This document shows, piece by piece, positions 23,506 through 32,884 of a stretch of 64,000 bases of DNA (the first letter of the stretch is position 1; every line of letters starts with the position of its first letter). The notes below the pieces were generated by a model that saw only the letters and a list, made by a program, of their open reading frames with translations, was not told the origin of the DNA and did not search any database. The position numbers were made by a program, and so were the translations under genes. The DNA comes from Deltaproteobacteria bacterium (GTDB lineage: Bacteria; Myxococcota_A; UBA796; SXON01), in NCBI GenBank assembly GCA_014191855.1, contig BJHF01000002.1, positions 62,001 through 126,000 on the forward strand. Reading direction: 5' to 3'.

Positions 23506-26000
23506 CAACCGCGTCCTCCCACCCAACGATACCGCCGCTCACCGCCCGATTCTTCCTCGACAAACGGCGCTGAAACGCCGGCCCGTGCGAGCAGCGCGAG
23601 GCACCGACTCATCACACCGCCCACGATGAAGGGGGCCTGCCCGAGCAGGACACAAAGTTGGGCCATGGTCAGAACCTCGGCGCGCGCCAGGTGAGCGAGG
23701 GCTCGGAGCGCCAAGGGTTGGGACGCGAGGGCACGCTGCACGCCGTCCGAAAGGTCCGATCCGGGCACGCTGGGCGGTGCCCCGAGCACGCGCACTGGCT
23801 CCGGGGCGGGCGCGAGCTCCTCCGTCGCCGCGCCGGTCCACCACCAACTCGGCGGCCGCGGACGCCCCTCCGCTCCCTCCACGCGCCCCAAAAACGCGAG
23901 GGGCACAATCATCTCCTCGATGCCGGCCCCGCCGTGGAATCCCCGGTGTTGCGGCCCGCAAAAGTGGCCCAGCGCAACGAGGCAGTGCAGCGGGGAGAAC
24001 GGAAGCGGTCCCTCGCGAAACTCAACGGACCCGGGGAGCGGCTCCGCACCGAAGCGCGCCCCCAGCGCGCTGGCCGCCACCTTGCGGTCGCCGGCCAGAA
24101 ACGGCGTGTGCCCGTGGTCGGCGGTCACGACGACGGTCCATCCGTGGTCAGCCGCGAACCGGATCGCGTCCAGGGCACCGCCGCCGAGCGCCGCGAGGCT
24201 CCACTCGGCGAGGGCCGTCGTTTCCTTGCTGGAAAGGGCGTCGTCGACCCCGTTGAACACGGCGGCGACGATGCGTTCGTTACCTGAGCGCAACGCTGCG
24301 ATCAGCGCGCTGGGGTCGGCCAGGTCGCCCTTGAGGAACAGCGTCCGCGGGTGTTGGCGCAGGGCCGCGTTGCGCGAGAACGCTTGTTTGTCGGCCGTAC
24401 TGTTGGCCACGACGCTCTCCGAGTCGGTCAGCGAGGCGTTGCCGGGAATCTCGCCAGCAAAGATCGCGCGGCGCGCGTGGCTCGTAACCGTCGGCACCGG
24501 CGAGATCGCGACGTGGAAAGGGCCGATAGCGGCGAGGTCGTCACGGAGCGGGCCATCCGCCACCGCTGGAAGCCGGAGCCCCAGGCCGGGAGGCAACGCC
24601 TCCGCGATCTCGGTGAACGTGGACAGGTCGCCCCCATCGAGGACGACGAGGAAGACCCGCTCACCGGCATCCACAAGGCGAGCGACCACCGACCGGGAGA
24701 CGTGGGCGAGCGGCAGGGGCGCGCGCAGGTCCTTCGAGGCATTCACCCGCCCCCAGTTGGCGGAAAACGTCTCGGCGAAGGCGCGGTTCCACACGTCACG
24801 CCACGCGAAAGCGCGCGAGAGGATCGCCTTGGTGGCCTCGGCCATCGCGCCGGACTCGCCGCCGGCCCGGCGCCGAATGCGGCGAATCGCAAGGTCGAAC
24901 CAGCCGATGTGATCGCGAGCCGCCCACGCCCACTTCACCCAGTCCGCGGGCGGGAGGGCCGTGCGCGTTGCCCGGGCGAGGCGGGCGAGGTCCCGCACCT
25001 GGGCGATCTCCTCGTTCGCATCGTCTGCGTGGATGTTGGCACGCAGGGCATCGATCAGGCCGTCATCCGGAGGATCGCCGTCGGCGCATCGATGAGCGAA
25101 GTCGAACAACGCCTGGTCGAGCGCGGCGCGGACGAGGGGCAGCCGCGGTGCCTGTTGCTCCGTGATGCGGCGTCGATGCGCCAATTGCTCCGCCGTCGCG
25201 AGTGCAGCTCGGGCGCGCTCGGGGGCCACGCGCCAGGCTTGTCGGAGGGCGAGATCGACGAGGTTTCGCAGCTCGCGCCACTCTCCCGGCGAGCGGGGAA
25301 CCGGCTCGACGGCCGTTTCGGGCGTCAGCTCCGCGAGCGCCCCGGCGGCCACCAGGCCCGGGATGTCGCCCGTGCGGGCGGCATAGGCCAACCAGCGGCC
25401 GGTGCGCGGATGCGCTTCGACGAGGGCTCGCTCCAGCATCTCGGGGATCCGCGTCGTCGGGGCTCGGTCGATGATCCAGCGCGCGAGAAGGTCAGAGTCA
25501 CGCTCGCGATCCAGCCGCTCATCCGTCCCGAGCTCGGCGGCGACAAGAACCGCCCGCACCTCAGCCGCGGTCACGATGCCGTGCTGGCTCCACCGGGAGG
25601 ACTGGTCGCGGAGGCGATCCAGCGACGCCAACACCGCGGCGCCCACCTCGTCCTCGGGGAGCGGCTCACAATCGCGGCCCGTCAGCGCCGCCACGATGTC
25701 GTCGGCCCGCAGCTCCACGGGCTTCCGCAGCCAGGCGCGCCCGGCGATGTCGAGCGGCGGCACAAACGCAGGGGGGACGATGGCGAGCAGCCGCGACGCC
25801 TCCGGCAGAGCGTCGCGGAGGGTCAGCTCGCCGGTCACGCGCTGGATGCGCCACTCCTCCCCGAGGAGCACGGCCGACGCCGACACGTCCCGGAGCACCA
25901 CGTGGTCGCGAACCAACACCAGATCGTGTTTCAGCGCCTCGCTCTGCTGTCCACGACGTAAACAGGCGTCTAACGCCCGCTCGCCGAAGGTGAGCGTCAC
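23505..26000 (-). CDS. pglZ: BREX phosphatase-fold protein PglZ
   Basis: An 831-residue PglZ, the only gene common to all BREX types. The alkaline-phosphatase-superfamily core is in the C-terminal half: LDGGD (residues 454-458) holds the first metal-binding Asp, and VVVTADHGHTPFL (DHGH at 628-631) and GGAGIEEMIVPLAFLG supply the others. The N-terminal half is helical and BREX-specific. PglZ is required for defence and for PglX function in known systems. GTG 26000 overlaps the pglY stop (GTGA). The last 60 residues resemble a winged-helix module. Confidence 0.93.
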   Translation of the reverse strand: MTLTFGERALDACLRRGQQSEALKHDLVLVRDHVVLRDVSASAVLLGEEWRIQRVTGELTLRDALPEASRLLAIVPPAFVPPLDIAGRAWLRKPVELRADDIVAALTGRDCEPLPEDEVGAAVLASLDRLRDQSSRWSQHGIVTAAEVRAVLVAAELGTDERLDRERDSDLLARWIIDRAPTTRIPEMLERALVEAHPRTGRWLAYAARTGDIPGLVAAGALAELTPETAVEPVPRSPGEWRELRNLVDLALRQAWRVAPERARAALATAEQLAHRRRITEQQAPRLPLVRAALDQALFDFAHRCADGDPPDDGLIDALRANIHADDANEEIAQVRDLARLARATRTALPPADWVKWAWAARDHIGWFDLAIRRIRRRAGGESGAMAEATKAILSRAFAWRDVWNRAFAETFSANWGRVNASKDLRAPLPLAHVSRSVVARLVDAGERVFLVVLDGGDLSTFTEIAEALPPGLGLRLPAVADGPLRDDLAAIGPFHVAISPVPTVTSHARRAIFAGEIPGNASLTDSESVVANSTADKQAFSRNAALRQHPRTLFLKGDLADPSALIAALRSGNERIVAAVFNGVDDALSSKETTALAEWSLAALGGGALDAIRFAADHGWTVVVTADHGHTPFLAGDRKVAASALGARFGAEPLPGSVEFREGPLPFSPLHCLVALGHFCGPQHRGFHGGAGIEEMIVPLAFLGRVEGAEGRPRPPSWWWTGAATEELAPAPEPVRVLGAPPSVPGSDLSDGVQRALASQPLALRALAHLARAEVLTMAQLCVLLGQAPFIVGGVMSRCLALLARAGVSAPFVEEESGGERRYRWVGGRG

Positions 26001-29000
26001 TCCAGCGTCTCGACGATGATGCGCACGCGGAGCCGCGCGGCGGGGTTCGCCGCCACCGCCGCGGCCAGCTCCTTCTGGGCCAACAAAACGATGTCGCTCC
26101 GCGTGCCCTCGCAGCGGCGCTCTTGCGGGGCCCGACGGGCGGCTTCCTCCTGGGCCCGCCGCAGCGCCTCTTCGGCAGCCAACGCCTTGGCTTCGGCTGC
26201 CGCCCTAGCCGCCTCAGCGGCGGACTTGGCCGCCTCCGCCTCGATCCGCGCCTGCTCCGCCCGGCGCGCTTCCTCCTCGGCCGCGCGGCGGAGAGCCTCC
26301 TCCTCGCCGGCCTTCCGCGTCGCTTCGATCTCGGCGGCCTTTCGCCGCTCCTCCTCGTCCCGGCGGCGCTGGGCCTCGCCCTCGTCGTCGTCGTTCCGGC
26401 GAGACAGGATCGCCTCGAAGCGCTGGGTGGCCTCGGCCCGCCACGCGGGTAGGTGCTTCGCCAATAATCCGGAGTCCCAGGGGTCGCGGAGCAGGTTCCG
26501 CAAGCGGATCACCACCGCCGTCTTGTCGGCCTCGTCACCAACCAGGGCGATCTGCCGAAACGCCGTTTCCATCCCCGTGATGTCCTTGAGCGCGGCTGCC
26601 TCGTCGGCAAGGCTCGCCCGCACCGAAACGAAGTGTTGCACCGCCGGCTTTGCGCCGGGAGACCGGGCATCCGCAGCGAGCGCCAACCGCCGACACCGCG
26701 CGGCGTTGCCCGGTTCGGCGAGCACGCCTTCCACGAAGGTCGCGAGCTCTCGGGCCGCGTTTCGGCGGGCCGACTGATCGTGATCGACGCCCGCCCAGGC
26801 CGCCACCCCCTTCATGCTGGCCTCGTACAGCGCGAGCGACTTCGACAGGTTCATGCAGGGCTCGACGACGTCCCGGCTCAGCTTCGCCTGCTCCGGGGAT
26901 GTCGGGAGGTCGGCGCGGCCGCGCACGGCGAGCAGCTTCTCGGCCACCGACTTGGCCTTGTCCCAGGTGGGCGAGTCCACCACTTCGTCCTTCACGAGCC
27001 GGAATTTCTCCGGTAGCTCCGAAAGGCCGACGATGGTCGTGCTGCGCTCCGCGATCCGGGCCTCGAATTCCTCGACTTGAAGCAGGTACAACAGCCAGAG
27101 GTTGGCCAGCTCGCGGGTGAAGCCGAAGCCCCAATTGTCGGCATCGCGGGGACGCCGGTCGTCGTACTCGGCCACCAGGCGCGACCGCAGATCCGCCGCC
27201 TCGAAGGTTCGCCGATCCGCGATCCAGTTGCGGATCGGGGTGAGGTACCGACCGTCGAGGCGGGGGGTGATGCTGCCGGCACCCTTGTGCGCCAACTCCA
27301 GGGGGAGCGCGAGGGACTCGACCGTGGCCATCTCCGCGGCGCGGAGCTCCACCGGCTGGCGGGTCTTCGCGGCCTTCACCACGACGTCCGCCACCAATTG
27401 GAGGTCGGCGAGCGCCACCCGGCGCCGGAAGTCAGGGTGGTTCGGGTACCGCTTGCTCAACACGTGGCCGGCGAGGCTCTCAACCGCCCGACTGCGGTCG
27501 ATGGCGGGGAGGTTCACGCCGGCGAGCGAAGTCTTGGAGGGCGCGATCACCCCATCTTCGAAGTACAGCCGCTGGATTGCCTGCTCCAGCTCGGTGCGCC
27601 GGCCGAGCTGAAAGCCTTCGAGCGCCCGCTTCGTGGCGTCGGCCTCGCGCGGCGGGATGTCTTCGAAGTAGTGCCGCTCGTGGGTGCGGATCTCCTCCAC
27701 CGCGGCGGCGTTGTCGAGCGCCGCCCGCTCGGATGGCGAGAAGTGCAGGGGGAGCCACGATAACGCCCATGTCCCACCACGGGCGCGCTGCGCGTCTACC
27801 GTCTGAATGTCGTCGTCGCGCCCCTTCCCCGGCTCTTCGTCGAAGGGGTAGTCCACGAGGATGAGGAACTCGTGCGCGCCGGGGTCGAACTCGTTGTTGG
27901 ACCCCGCATAGGAGCAGGTTCGAACGTTACGAATCCGCACGAGCCCCTTCCGCCGGGTTCCCTTCCACAGCACCTCGACGGTCGCCTCGTTGCCATCCTT
28001 GATGCCGAGCCCAAGCTGCTCCACGAGCACCTTGCGGATGTACTTGAAGCGCTCCGGCGGTCCCACGGCAGCGCGCGCCAGCCCGAGCACTTTTTCGTAG
28101 TCGACCTGCTCGGTCTTGATGTGGATCGACGGGTCGCCTTCGCTTCCAACCGGTTGAACCTGCGGTGCGACCCCCTGAAGCTTACGAAAGAGGTTCGCGA
28201 CCCGGCTAATCCCCGCGCGCTCGTGGACGACGCTGACGTCGGCCTCGTTGAGCCGAAGCAGCATCGAGGCGGTGATCCGCTCGCGGAGCGCCAGGCCGTC
28301 CGCGAAGTAGGGGCGGTCGGAGAGCTGGCACAACAGCACGGTGCGCACCAGAGAACGCAGCACGGCGGGTTCCGTGGCGTTGTCCCTCGCGATGGCGTCG
28401 ATCTTGCCTTCGAGGCGAACGTAGGTGTCGTAGGAGTCGGACATGCGCTGGTTGAAGCGTGTCGAGGTGTTTCCCCGGATGAACTGCACGTTTTCGTTGG
28501 CGAAGACGAAGTCCCAGAGCGCGCCCACCGGGATGAACTTGCCTGGGGTCATCTCCGCGTGTCGGTTCAAGAGCACGTACAGCGCCGCAACGGCGGTGCG
28601 GTTGCGCGAGAGCGCCTGGGTCACGTCGACGAGGATGCGGAGGAGGGCGGGATGAAAGGGGTAGAGTCGCCGCACGAGCTCGGGCGGAAGGTTCCCCGAG
28701 AAGGCGGCGATGGCCTCGCGATTGCGGTTGAAGAGGGCGGAGATCGCGGCCTCGAAGGCCTCCGCGTCGGCAGCGGGGCGATCCGGTCGGCGGGCCAGCA
28801 CGCGCTCGGCCGCTACGTCGTAGAGGTCCTGATCCTCCAATTGCACCCGAGGGTCAAACCGATCCTTGATGAAGCCAAGCTGCGCCTGAAAGTCGTGCTC
28901 GGACATGTCTTCCGGACAGGTGCGGGCGATGTCCTGTTGCACCGCCACCGCCACAAAGAAGGGAAGCGCCCGCGCGGCGTCGTGATCCACCATCGCGGAG

Positions 29001-29857
29001 AGCGTGTTGATCTGGCTGATGTACTCCACCCGGTTCTTGCCGCGAATCCAGATGATCAGCTCGTCGATCAGCCAGGCCACGGCGGTGTACCCGTGTTCCT
29101 TCGCGTGGCGTGCGATCCGGTCGAGGCCAGGGCGCACGTCGAGCCACAGGTCTTCCGGGCGCAGCTCATCCTGCCCGTGATTCCTCCAGTTCTGGAAGGC
29201 AGCGGCGAGCGCGAGACGCCCCTCCAACCCGCCCTTGCGGCCAGCCTCGATCCACTTGCGAAGCATCGGGGCGGGCATCCCCACGGGCCAGCCCGCGATG
29301 GCGCGGGTTTCGAGCTCGGAGGCGAGCTGGCTCACGAGAACATCGAGGCCGCCGAGGCGCTGGGCATCCCGGTCGATGAGGTCGAACACCCGCGCATCGT
29401 CGGTGAACCCGAGCCGGGGCACGTTCGACGGCAACGCCTCGTTAAACGCCGTGTAGAGCGCGGAGCTCAGGCTCTTCTTGTCCATCATGTTGAGGCGGAC
29501 GACGAGCACCTTATTCTCGTCTAACCATGGGTTTTCGGCGCGCAGCTTCCGCAGCGCAGGGTGGCCGAGATCGTAGACGTCGGGGTCGCGCTCCAGCATC
29601 TTGCCGAGCACGGTGAGCAGGTGGGACTTGCCCGATCCGAAAGAACCGTAGATGTATCGGCCGATGTCCCGGTTATCGCCGAGGCGCAGTCCCATCTCGC
29701 GGAGCAGCGTTTCGAGCTGCTGGCGCACCTTGTCGCCGACGACGAACGTGCGGAGGTTGTCGCGCACGCGCTCCGCAGAGTCGGTGAGCCGCGTGATGAA
29801 CGCATCGAGGTCGGTGGCGTCCTGCCACTGCAGATGATCGCGGAGACGGAGGGACAA
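25997..29857 (-). CDS. pglY: BREX large ATPase PglY
   Basis: A 1286-residue P-loop ATPase, the type 2 counterpart of BrxC. Walker A is GSFGSGKSH (residues 71-79) in YIYGSFGSGKSHLLTVLGKM. A long helical body follows, with TAVAWLIDELIIWIRGKN as a probable Walker B region. The C-terminus from about residue 1180 is a highly charged Ala/Glu/Arg coiled coil, then a short beta segment (ARLRVRIIVETLE). The start codon appears to be TTG (29857) with no clear Shine-Dalgarno, 27 nt after the PIN gene stop. This contrasts with the tight overlaps elsewhere and may lower its expression. Confidence 0.92.
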   Translation of the reverse strand: MSLRLRDHLQWQDATDLDAFITRLTDSAERVRDNLRTFVVGDKVRQQLETLLREMGLRLGDNRDIGRYIYGSFGSGKSHLLTVLGKMLERDPDVYDLGHPALRKLRAENPWLDENKVLVVRLNMMDKKSLSSALYTAFNEALPSNVPRLGFTDDARVFDLIDRDAQRLGGLDVLVSQLASELETRAIAGWPVGMPAPMLRKWIEAGRKGGLEGRLALAAAFQNWRNHGQDELRPEDLWLDVRPGLDRIARHAKEHGYTAVAWLIDELIIWIRGKNRVEYISQINTLSAMVDHDAARALPFFVAVAVQQDIARTCPEDMSEHDFQAQLGFIKDRFDPRVQLEDQDLYDVAAERVLARRPDRPAADAEAFEAAISALFNRNREAIAAFSGNLPPELVRRLYPFHPALLRILVDVTQALSRNRTAVAALYVLLNRHAEMTPGKFIPVGALWDFVFANENVQFIRGNTSTRFNQRMSDSYDTYVRLEGKIDAIARDNATEPAVLRSLVRTVLLCQLSDRPYFADGLALRERITASMLLRLNEADVSVVHERAGISRVANLFRKLQGVAPQVQPVGSEGDPSIHIKTEQVDYEKVLGLARAAVGPPERFKYIRKVLVEQLGLGIKDGNEATVEVLWKGTRRKGLVRIRNVRTCSYAGSNNEFDPGAHEFLILVDYPFDEEPGKGRDDDIQTVDAQRARGGTWALSWLPLHFSPSERAALDNAAAVEEIRTHERHYFEDIPPREADATKRALEGFQLGRRTELEQAIQRLYFEDGVIAPSKTSLAGVNLPAIDRSRAVESLAGHVLSKRYPNHPDFRRRVALADLQLVADVVVKAAKTRQPVELRAAEMATVESLALPLELAHKGAGSITPRLDGRYLTPIRNWIADRRTFEAADLRSRLVAEYDDRRPRDADNWGFGFTRELANLWLLYLLQVEEFEARIAERSTTIVGLSELPEKFRLVKDEVVDSPTWDKAKSVAEKLLAVRGRADLPTSPEQAKLSRDVVEPCMNLSKSLALYEASMKGVAAWAGVDHDQSARRNAARELATFVEGVLAEPGNAARCRRLALAADARSPGAKPAVQHFVSVRASLADEAAALKDITGMETAFRQIALVGDEADKTAVVIRLRNLLRDPWDSGLLAKHLPAWRAEATQRFEAILSRRNDDDEGEAQRRRDEEERRKAAEIEATRKAGEEEALRRAAEEEARRAEQARIEAEAAKSAAEAARAAAEAKALAAEEALRRAQEEAARRAPQERRCEGTRSDIVLLAQKELAAAVAANPAARLRVRIIVETLE

Positions 29858-29884
29858 GGCGCGCTCGGGCTGGGGAGGGCGATC

Positions 29885-30484
29885 CTACTCCGTTCGCGAG
29901 GGGGGGAGCCATGCATCGAGCCGGGCGAAGGTCGAGGCTGAGGACGGGCGGGCCGCGACCGTCTCGCGGAGGCCGCCCTGCCAGTCCCCAGGGCGCGGGA
30001 TGCCCTGCCGGGCACCGAGCGGCTGGTGCCCGAGTTGGACACGCTCCGTGAGCGCCTCGTCGCGGTGAATGACGAACCCGGCGAGATCGACAACATCGAC
30101 GACGAGGATTCCCGCGGCGCGCGCCCAGCCCGTCGCTGGGGAGTCGTGCGTGTACACCGGGCACGCCAACCGCTTAGCCAGCACCAGGAGCCCGATGTCG
30201 ATGTCGCCCGGCCTGGGCGTTAGGCGGTGATGAGCGTTCGCGAACGGCTTGAGCTCCTGGGGCCGCACGCGCTCAGAGCGAAGGACGCCCGCCGCAAACC
30301 AGCGCCCGTGATGTTCACGGAGAGAGAGCTTGTTCTGCTCGACGATCACCCCCTGGGTAGCGACGATTCGCACGCCCCACCCCGCAAGCAACTCCAACAC
30401 CCCAATGGGGTCAAGCCCGAGGGAACCGCCGGACAGTTGCTTGGCGTGCAAAGCGGCATTCGCGTCGAGCGCGAGGTCGGACAC
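29885..30484 (-). CDS. PIN-like domain protein paired with the Xre-ImmA gene
   Basis: A 199-residue protein with PIN-like acidic positions: LALDANAALHA at the N-terminus, GDIDIGLLVLAKRLACPVYT and THDSPATGWARAAGI in the second half. PIN domains are Mg2+-dependent ribonucleases used as toxins. The upstream neighbour, 12 nt away, encodes an Xre/ImmA protein, and ImmA/IrrE-type regulators are commonly paired with PIN-like proteins (for example DUF4411) in defence islands. I infer a toxin/regulator pair. The catalytic set is incomplete by eye, so an inactive PIN fold is possible. Confidence 0.6.
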   Translation of the reverse strand: MSDLALDANAALHAKQLSGGSLGLDPIGVLELLAGWGVRIVATQGVIVEQNKLSLREHHGRWFAAGVLRSERVRPQELKPFANAHHRLTPRPGDIDIGLLVLAKRLACPVYTHDSPATGWARAAGILVVDVVDLAGFVIHRDEALTERVQLGHQPLGARQGIPRPGDWQGGLRETVAARPSSASTFARLDAWLPPSRTE

Positions 30485-30496
30485 ACGCGCTCCCGG

Positions 30497-31699
30497 TCAG
30501 TCGGCGGTCCAGTCGAGCGAGGCAGAGGTCCGGAACGTCGCCTGGGGTGTGAAGCCAAGTTTACCACCGACTTCCTGCCATCGTGCCATGTCCACGCGGA
30601 GGTTTTCGCGCACATAGCCTTCGCTCACCAACCCTGACGCGTGCGCACGCAACAGCAGGTCGAAGAGGGGGCCGGCCCGAAGTGGAGATACGCCAGAAGC
30701 AAGCGCCGCAGCATTTAGCTCGGGGGACGGATCGGCCCGATTCCACATGGCGGACGACGGCTCCCGAATCGCAATTTCGCCGCTGTATGCGATCCGTTGC
30801 ACATCGTTGAGGCGCGCGCGCGCAGCGAGATAGCCGACCCCGAAGGTGGTCATCAGGTGCTCAACGCGGCGACCAAGCTCCAGATCGCGGGTGCCGCTCC
30901 ACGCCTCCCGCAGGCCGTCCGTGGGTGCAAGGAGGCAAGCCGAGAAGGCGCGTGCGCGGCGCTCGATGCTGTCCTCCGCATCCCGCGCGACGCCCTTACG
31001 CCCCTTCGGGTAGGCGATGGCGCAGAACCGGTTCATCCCCTGCATTTTGGGGCGGTCGAACAGGAGGTGACAGAGCTCGTGCGCCAGCGTGATGCGCCGG
31101 CCCGTCGCCGCCTGGGTGTGTTCCCCCCGCCGATTCAGCACGATCACGGCACCCGTTTCCGGGGTGCCGAAGCAGAAGGCATCCACCTTCTCGTCGAGCG
31201 TTGCGCTCAACACCAATACGCCGAGCGGCCGGAGGAGCTGATCCGTGACGGACAGGATCGGGGCGGAGCCCAGGCGGAACTCCGCGCGCACTCGGCTCGC
31301 GAGCCGGTCGGGCGCGCCATCCTTGGGGTGTCGGTAGTCGTCGTCCGCGGCGAAGTTCAACACCCGGCTCCAACCATTGTCGTCACCGAGCTGCGCCTGA
31401 AGCCAGCGCGCTGTGCGCGCCACCGTGGCGGCCTCGCAGATCTCGAAGCGCGCGGTGACCGAGAGCACGGCACCATCCCCGCGCAGCAGTGCGGCCACCG
31501 GTGGCAACGTCGCCGATCCCGCTTCCAGCGCGTCGCCGACGTCGACGCCGTAGACATCCCCGAGCGTCGTGGCCTCGTCGTGATCGAGGTCGTCGTCGAT
31601 CTCCGCCGCTGCGAGCCTAGCGAGGCTCAGACCGGTGGCGCTCGCGACCTGATGCTGCGAGAACCCGAGATTTTCACGAATGGTTCGAAGCACCGTCAT
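30497..31699 (-). CDS. Xre-family regulator with ImmA/IrrE metallopeptidase domain
   Basis: A 400-residue protein. The N-terminal HTH (TIRENLGFSQHQVASATGLS, residues about 6-25) is Xre-like. The central part carries the zinc-peptidase motif HELCH (residues 207-211) within ITLAHELCHLLFDRPK, followed by ARAFSACLLAPTDGLREAW, the usual ImmA/IrrE continuation. Such proteins cleave or control repressors and antitoxins (ImmA of ICEBs1). It is followed after 12 nt by the PIN-like gene and then pglY. A 7-bp inverted repeat lies 37-59 bp upstream of its start, so it may autoregulate and drive the pglY half of BREX. Confidence 0.88.
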   Translation of the reverse strand: MTVLRTIRENLGFSQHQVASATGLSLARLAAAEIDDDLDHDEATTLGDVYGVDVGDALEAGSATLPPVAALLRGDGAVLSVTARFEICEAATVARTARWLQAQLGDDNGWSRVLNFAADDDYRHPKDGAPDRLASRVRAEFRLGSAPILSVTDQLLRPLGVLVLSATLDEKVDAFCFGTPETGAVIVLNRRGEHTQAATGRRITLAHELCHLLFDRPKMQGMNRFCAIAYPKGRKGVARDAEDSIERRARAFSACLLAPTDGLREAWSGTRDLELGRRVEHLMTTFGVGYLAARARLNDVQRIAYSGEIAIREPSSAMWNRADPSPELNAAALASGVSPLRAGPLFDLLLRAHASGLVSEGYVRENLRVDMARWQEVGGKLGFTPQATFRTSASLDWTAD

Positions 31700-31735
31700 G
31701 CCATCTCGGTCGGAGCAGGTTCGCGCGAGCGGTCA

Positions 31736-31758
31736 CCGTAACACGTCAGGAGTTACGG
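31736..31758 (-). promoter_or_regulatory. Candidate operator upstream of the Xre-ImmA gene
   Basis: CCGTAAC (31736-31742) and GTTACGG (31752-31758) form a perfect 7-bp inverted repeat with a 9-nt spacer, in the 158-bp gap upstream of the Xre-ImmA start. This size and position fit an Xre-type dimer site. Confidence 0.5.
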
Positions 31759-31852
31759 GAAACGGGGAGGATAGGCGTGCGGTCATCGCCCGGCCGCTGG
31801 TGGCCACCAAGTCGCCCCGCACGAGCGGAGGTTCACTACCGGGCGTACGCTT

Positions 31853-31888
31853 CGCGATCACGACCGCGGGGGCGCGGTCGTGATCGCG
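31853..31888 (-). terminator. 16-bp perfect hairpin at the end of the upstream BREX block
   Basis: CGCGATCACGACCGCG (31853-31868) is exactly inverted at 31873-31888, leaving a 4-nt GGGG loop. It overlaps the last codons and the stop of the preceding gene. On the minus strand no T-run follows, so it may be a Rho-independent-like block, an RNA stabiliser or a protein site. It separates the pglW-pglX transcript from the Xre-ImmA/PIN/pglY part. Confidence 0.6.
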
Positions 31889-32817
31889 AGCATTCCACCA
31901 TGCTCATCGGCCATCACACCCAGAACGCCAGCCCGGGTGGCCCGATCCTCCAACCGCAGCCTCGCGTCTTCGTGGTCCCCCTCGGCGTGCAGGCGAATCT
32001 CAACGATGGATAGATCCCTGTCGTCGGGATCCTGGTGTGCCAAGAGCGTCACAGATCGGACTTGTGGGTCGTCGAACGCCAGACCCACCAACATCAGCAT
32101 GGGGAAGATGAGCGTCCGGTGCGCCTCGCGCCAGTGAGATGGGAGGGCTCGGTCATCGATCACCACTCCCGGGACCGCGATCTCGTCGCCGATGACGGCG
32201 CGCAACGCGGCTAGGCGAACGGACGTCAACTCCAGCAGGGCGGTAGCGGCAGCGTTTGCGACGTCGTGGGAGGGTGCCGGAACGTCGCCGAGGAGCACGG
32301 CCATCCAGGCGATTGCAAGCACGTCGTGGCTCGCGCTGGCCTCCGTTATCCGCGCCATCTCCACGATCCAACGTGATCCCGGGTTCGGCGCCCGCCACTT
32401 TGACACCACCCCCTGGAAGCCCTCCACCGCATCGGTGAACATCAGCTCAAGCGCCCGCCGAAGTTGGAACGAACGCTCGCCGCCGAGTAGACGGGCCGCG
32501 CGCCGCTGGAAGTCGCCGAGCACTGCCGGCGGCGGTGGGCGCATCCATTCGTTGACCAGCTCCGACGACTCCTCGACGGGCTTCTCGCAGAGCGCGTTTA
32601 GCCATCGGAACCGCAGGATCGCCCCGCGAGCGAGGCAGTCCGGGAGCCGGCAGAGAAATGCGTCGGCATCTGGGGAGGCAAACAGGGGGCGCGCAACCTC
32701 GTCCAATAGATGCGTCGCGAAGGCTCGCGCCCACACATCAGCATCGTCAGGAAGCTGGCTGGGTACGAGAACCGGCGCGGTAGAGGCGGTCACGCTCAAT
32801 ACAGTATCCCCCACCAT
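31858..32817 (-). CDS. Unknown protein encoded between pglX and the ImmA/PIN pair
   Basis: About 319 residues from ATG 32817 (MVGDTVLSVTASTAPVLVPS). The frame stays open further upstream, but that part is Pro-rich and overlaps the pglX end, so I rejected it. The protein is mostly helical and Ala/Leu-rich (AWARAFATHLLDEVARPLFA-like segments, ALELMFTDAVEGFQGVVSKW, LTSVRLAALRAVIGDEIAV). No motif, signal peptide or membrane helix is seen and no family is recognised. It lies 67 nt after pglX, and its 3' end contains the 16-bp hairpin. Its position suggests a BREX accessory gene, but this is inference only. Confidence 0.55.
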   Translation of the reverse strand: MVGDTVLSVTASTAPVLVPSQLPDDADVWARAFATHLLDEVARPLFASPDADAFLCRLPDCLARGAILRFRWLNALCEKPVEESSELVNEWMRPPPPAVLGDFQRRAARLLGGERSFQLRRALELMFTDAVEGFQGVVSKWRAPNPGSRWIVEMARITEASASHDVLAIAWMAVLLGDVPAPSHDVANAAATALLELTSVRLAALRAVIGDEIAVPGVVIDDRALPSHWREAHRTLIFPMLMLVGLAFDDPQVRSVTLLAHQDPDDRDLSIVEIRLHAEGDHEDARLRLEDRATRAGVLGVMADEHGGMLAITTAPPRS

Positions 32818-32884
32818 CTCCGGCGCCCACTGCGGCGGTGAAGACGGCGCACAAGGTGGCCGCGGTCCGGGGTTTGGGCTCAAC

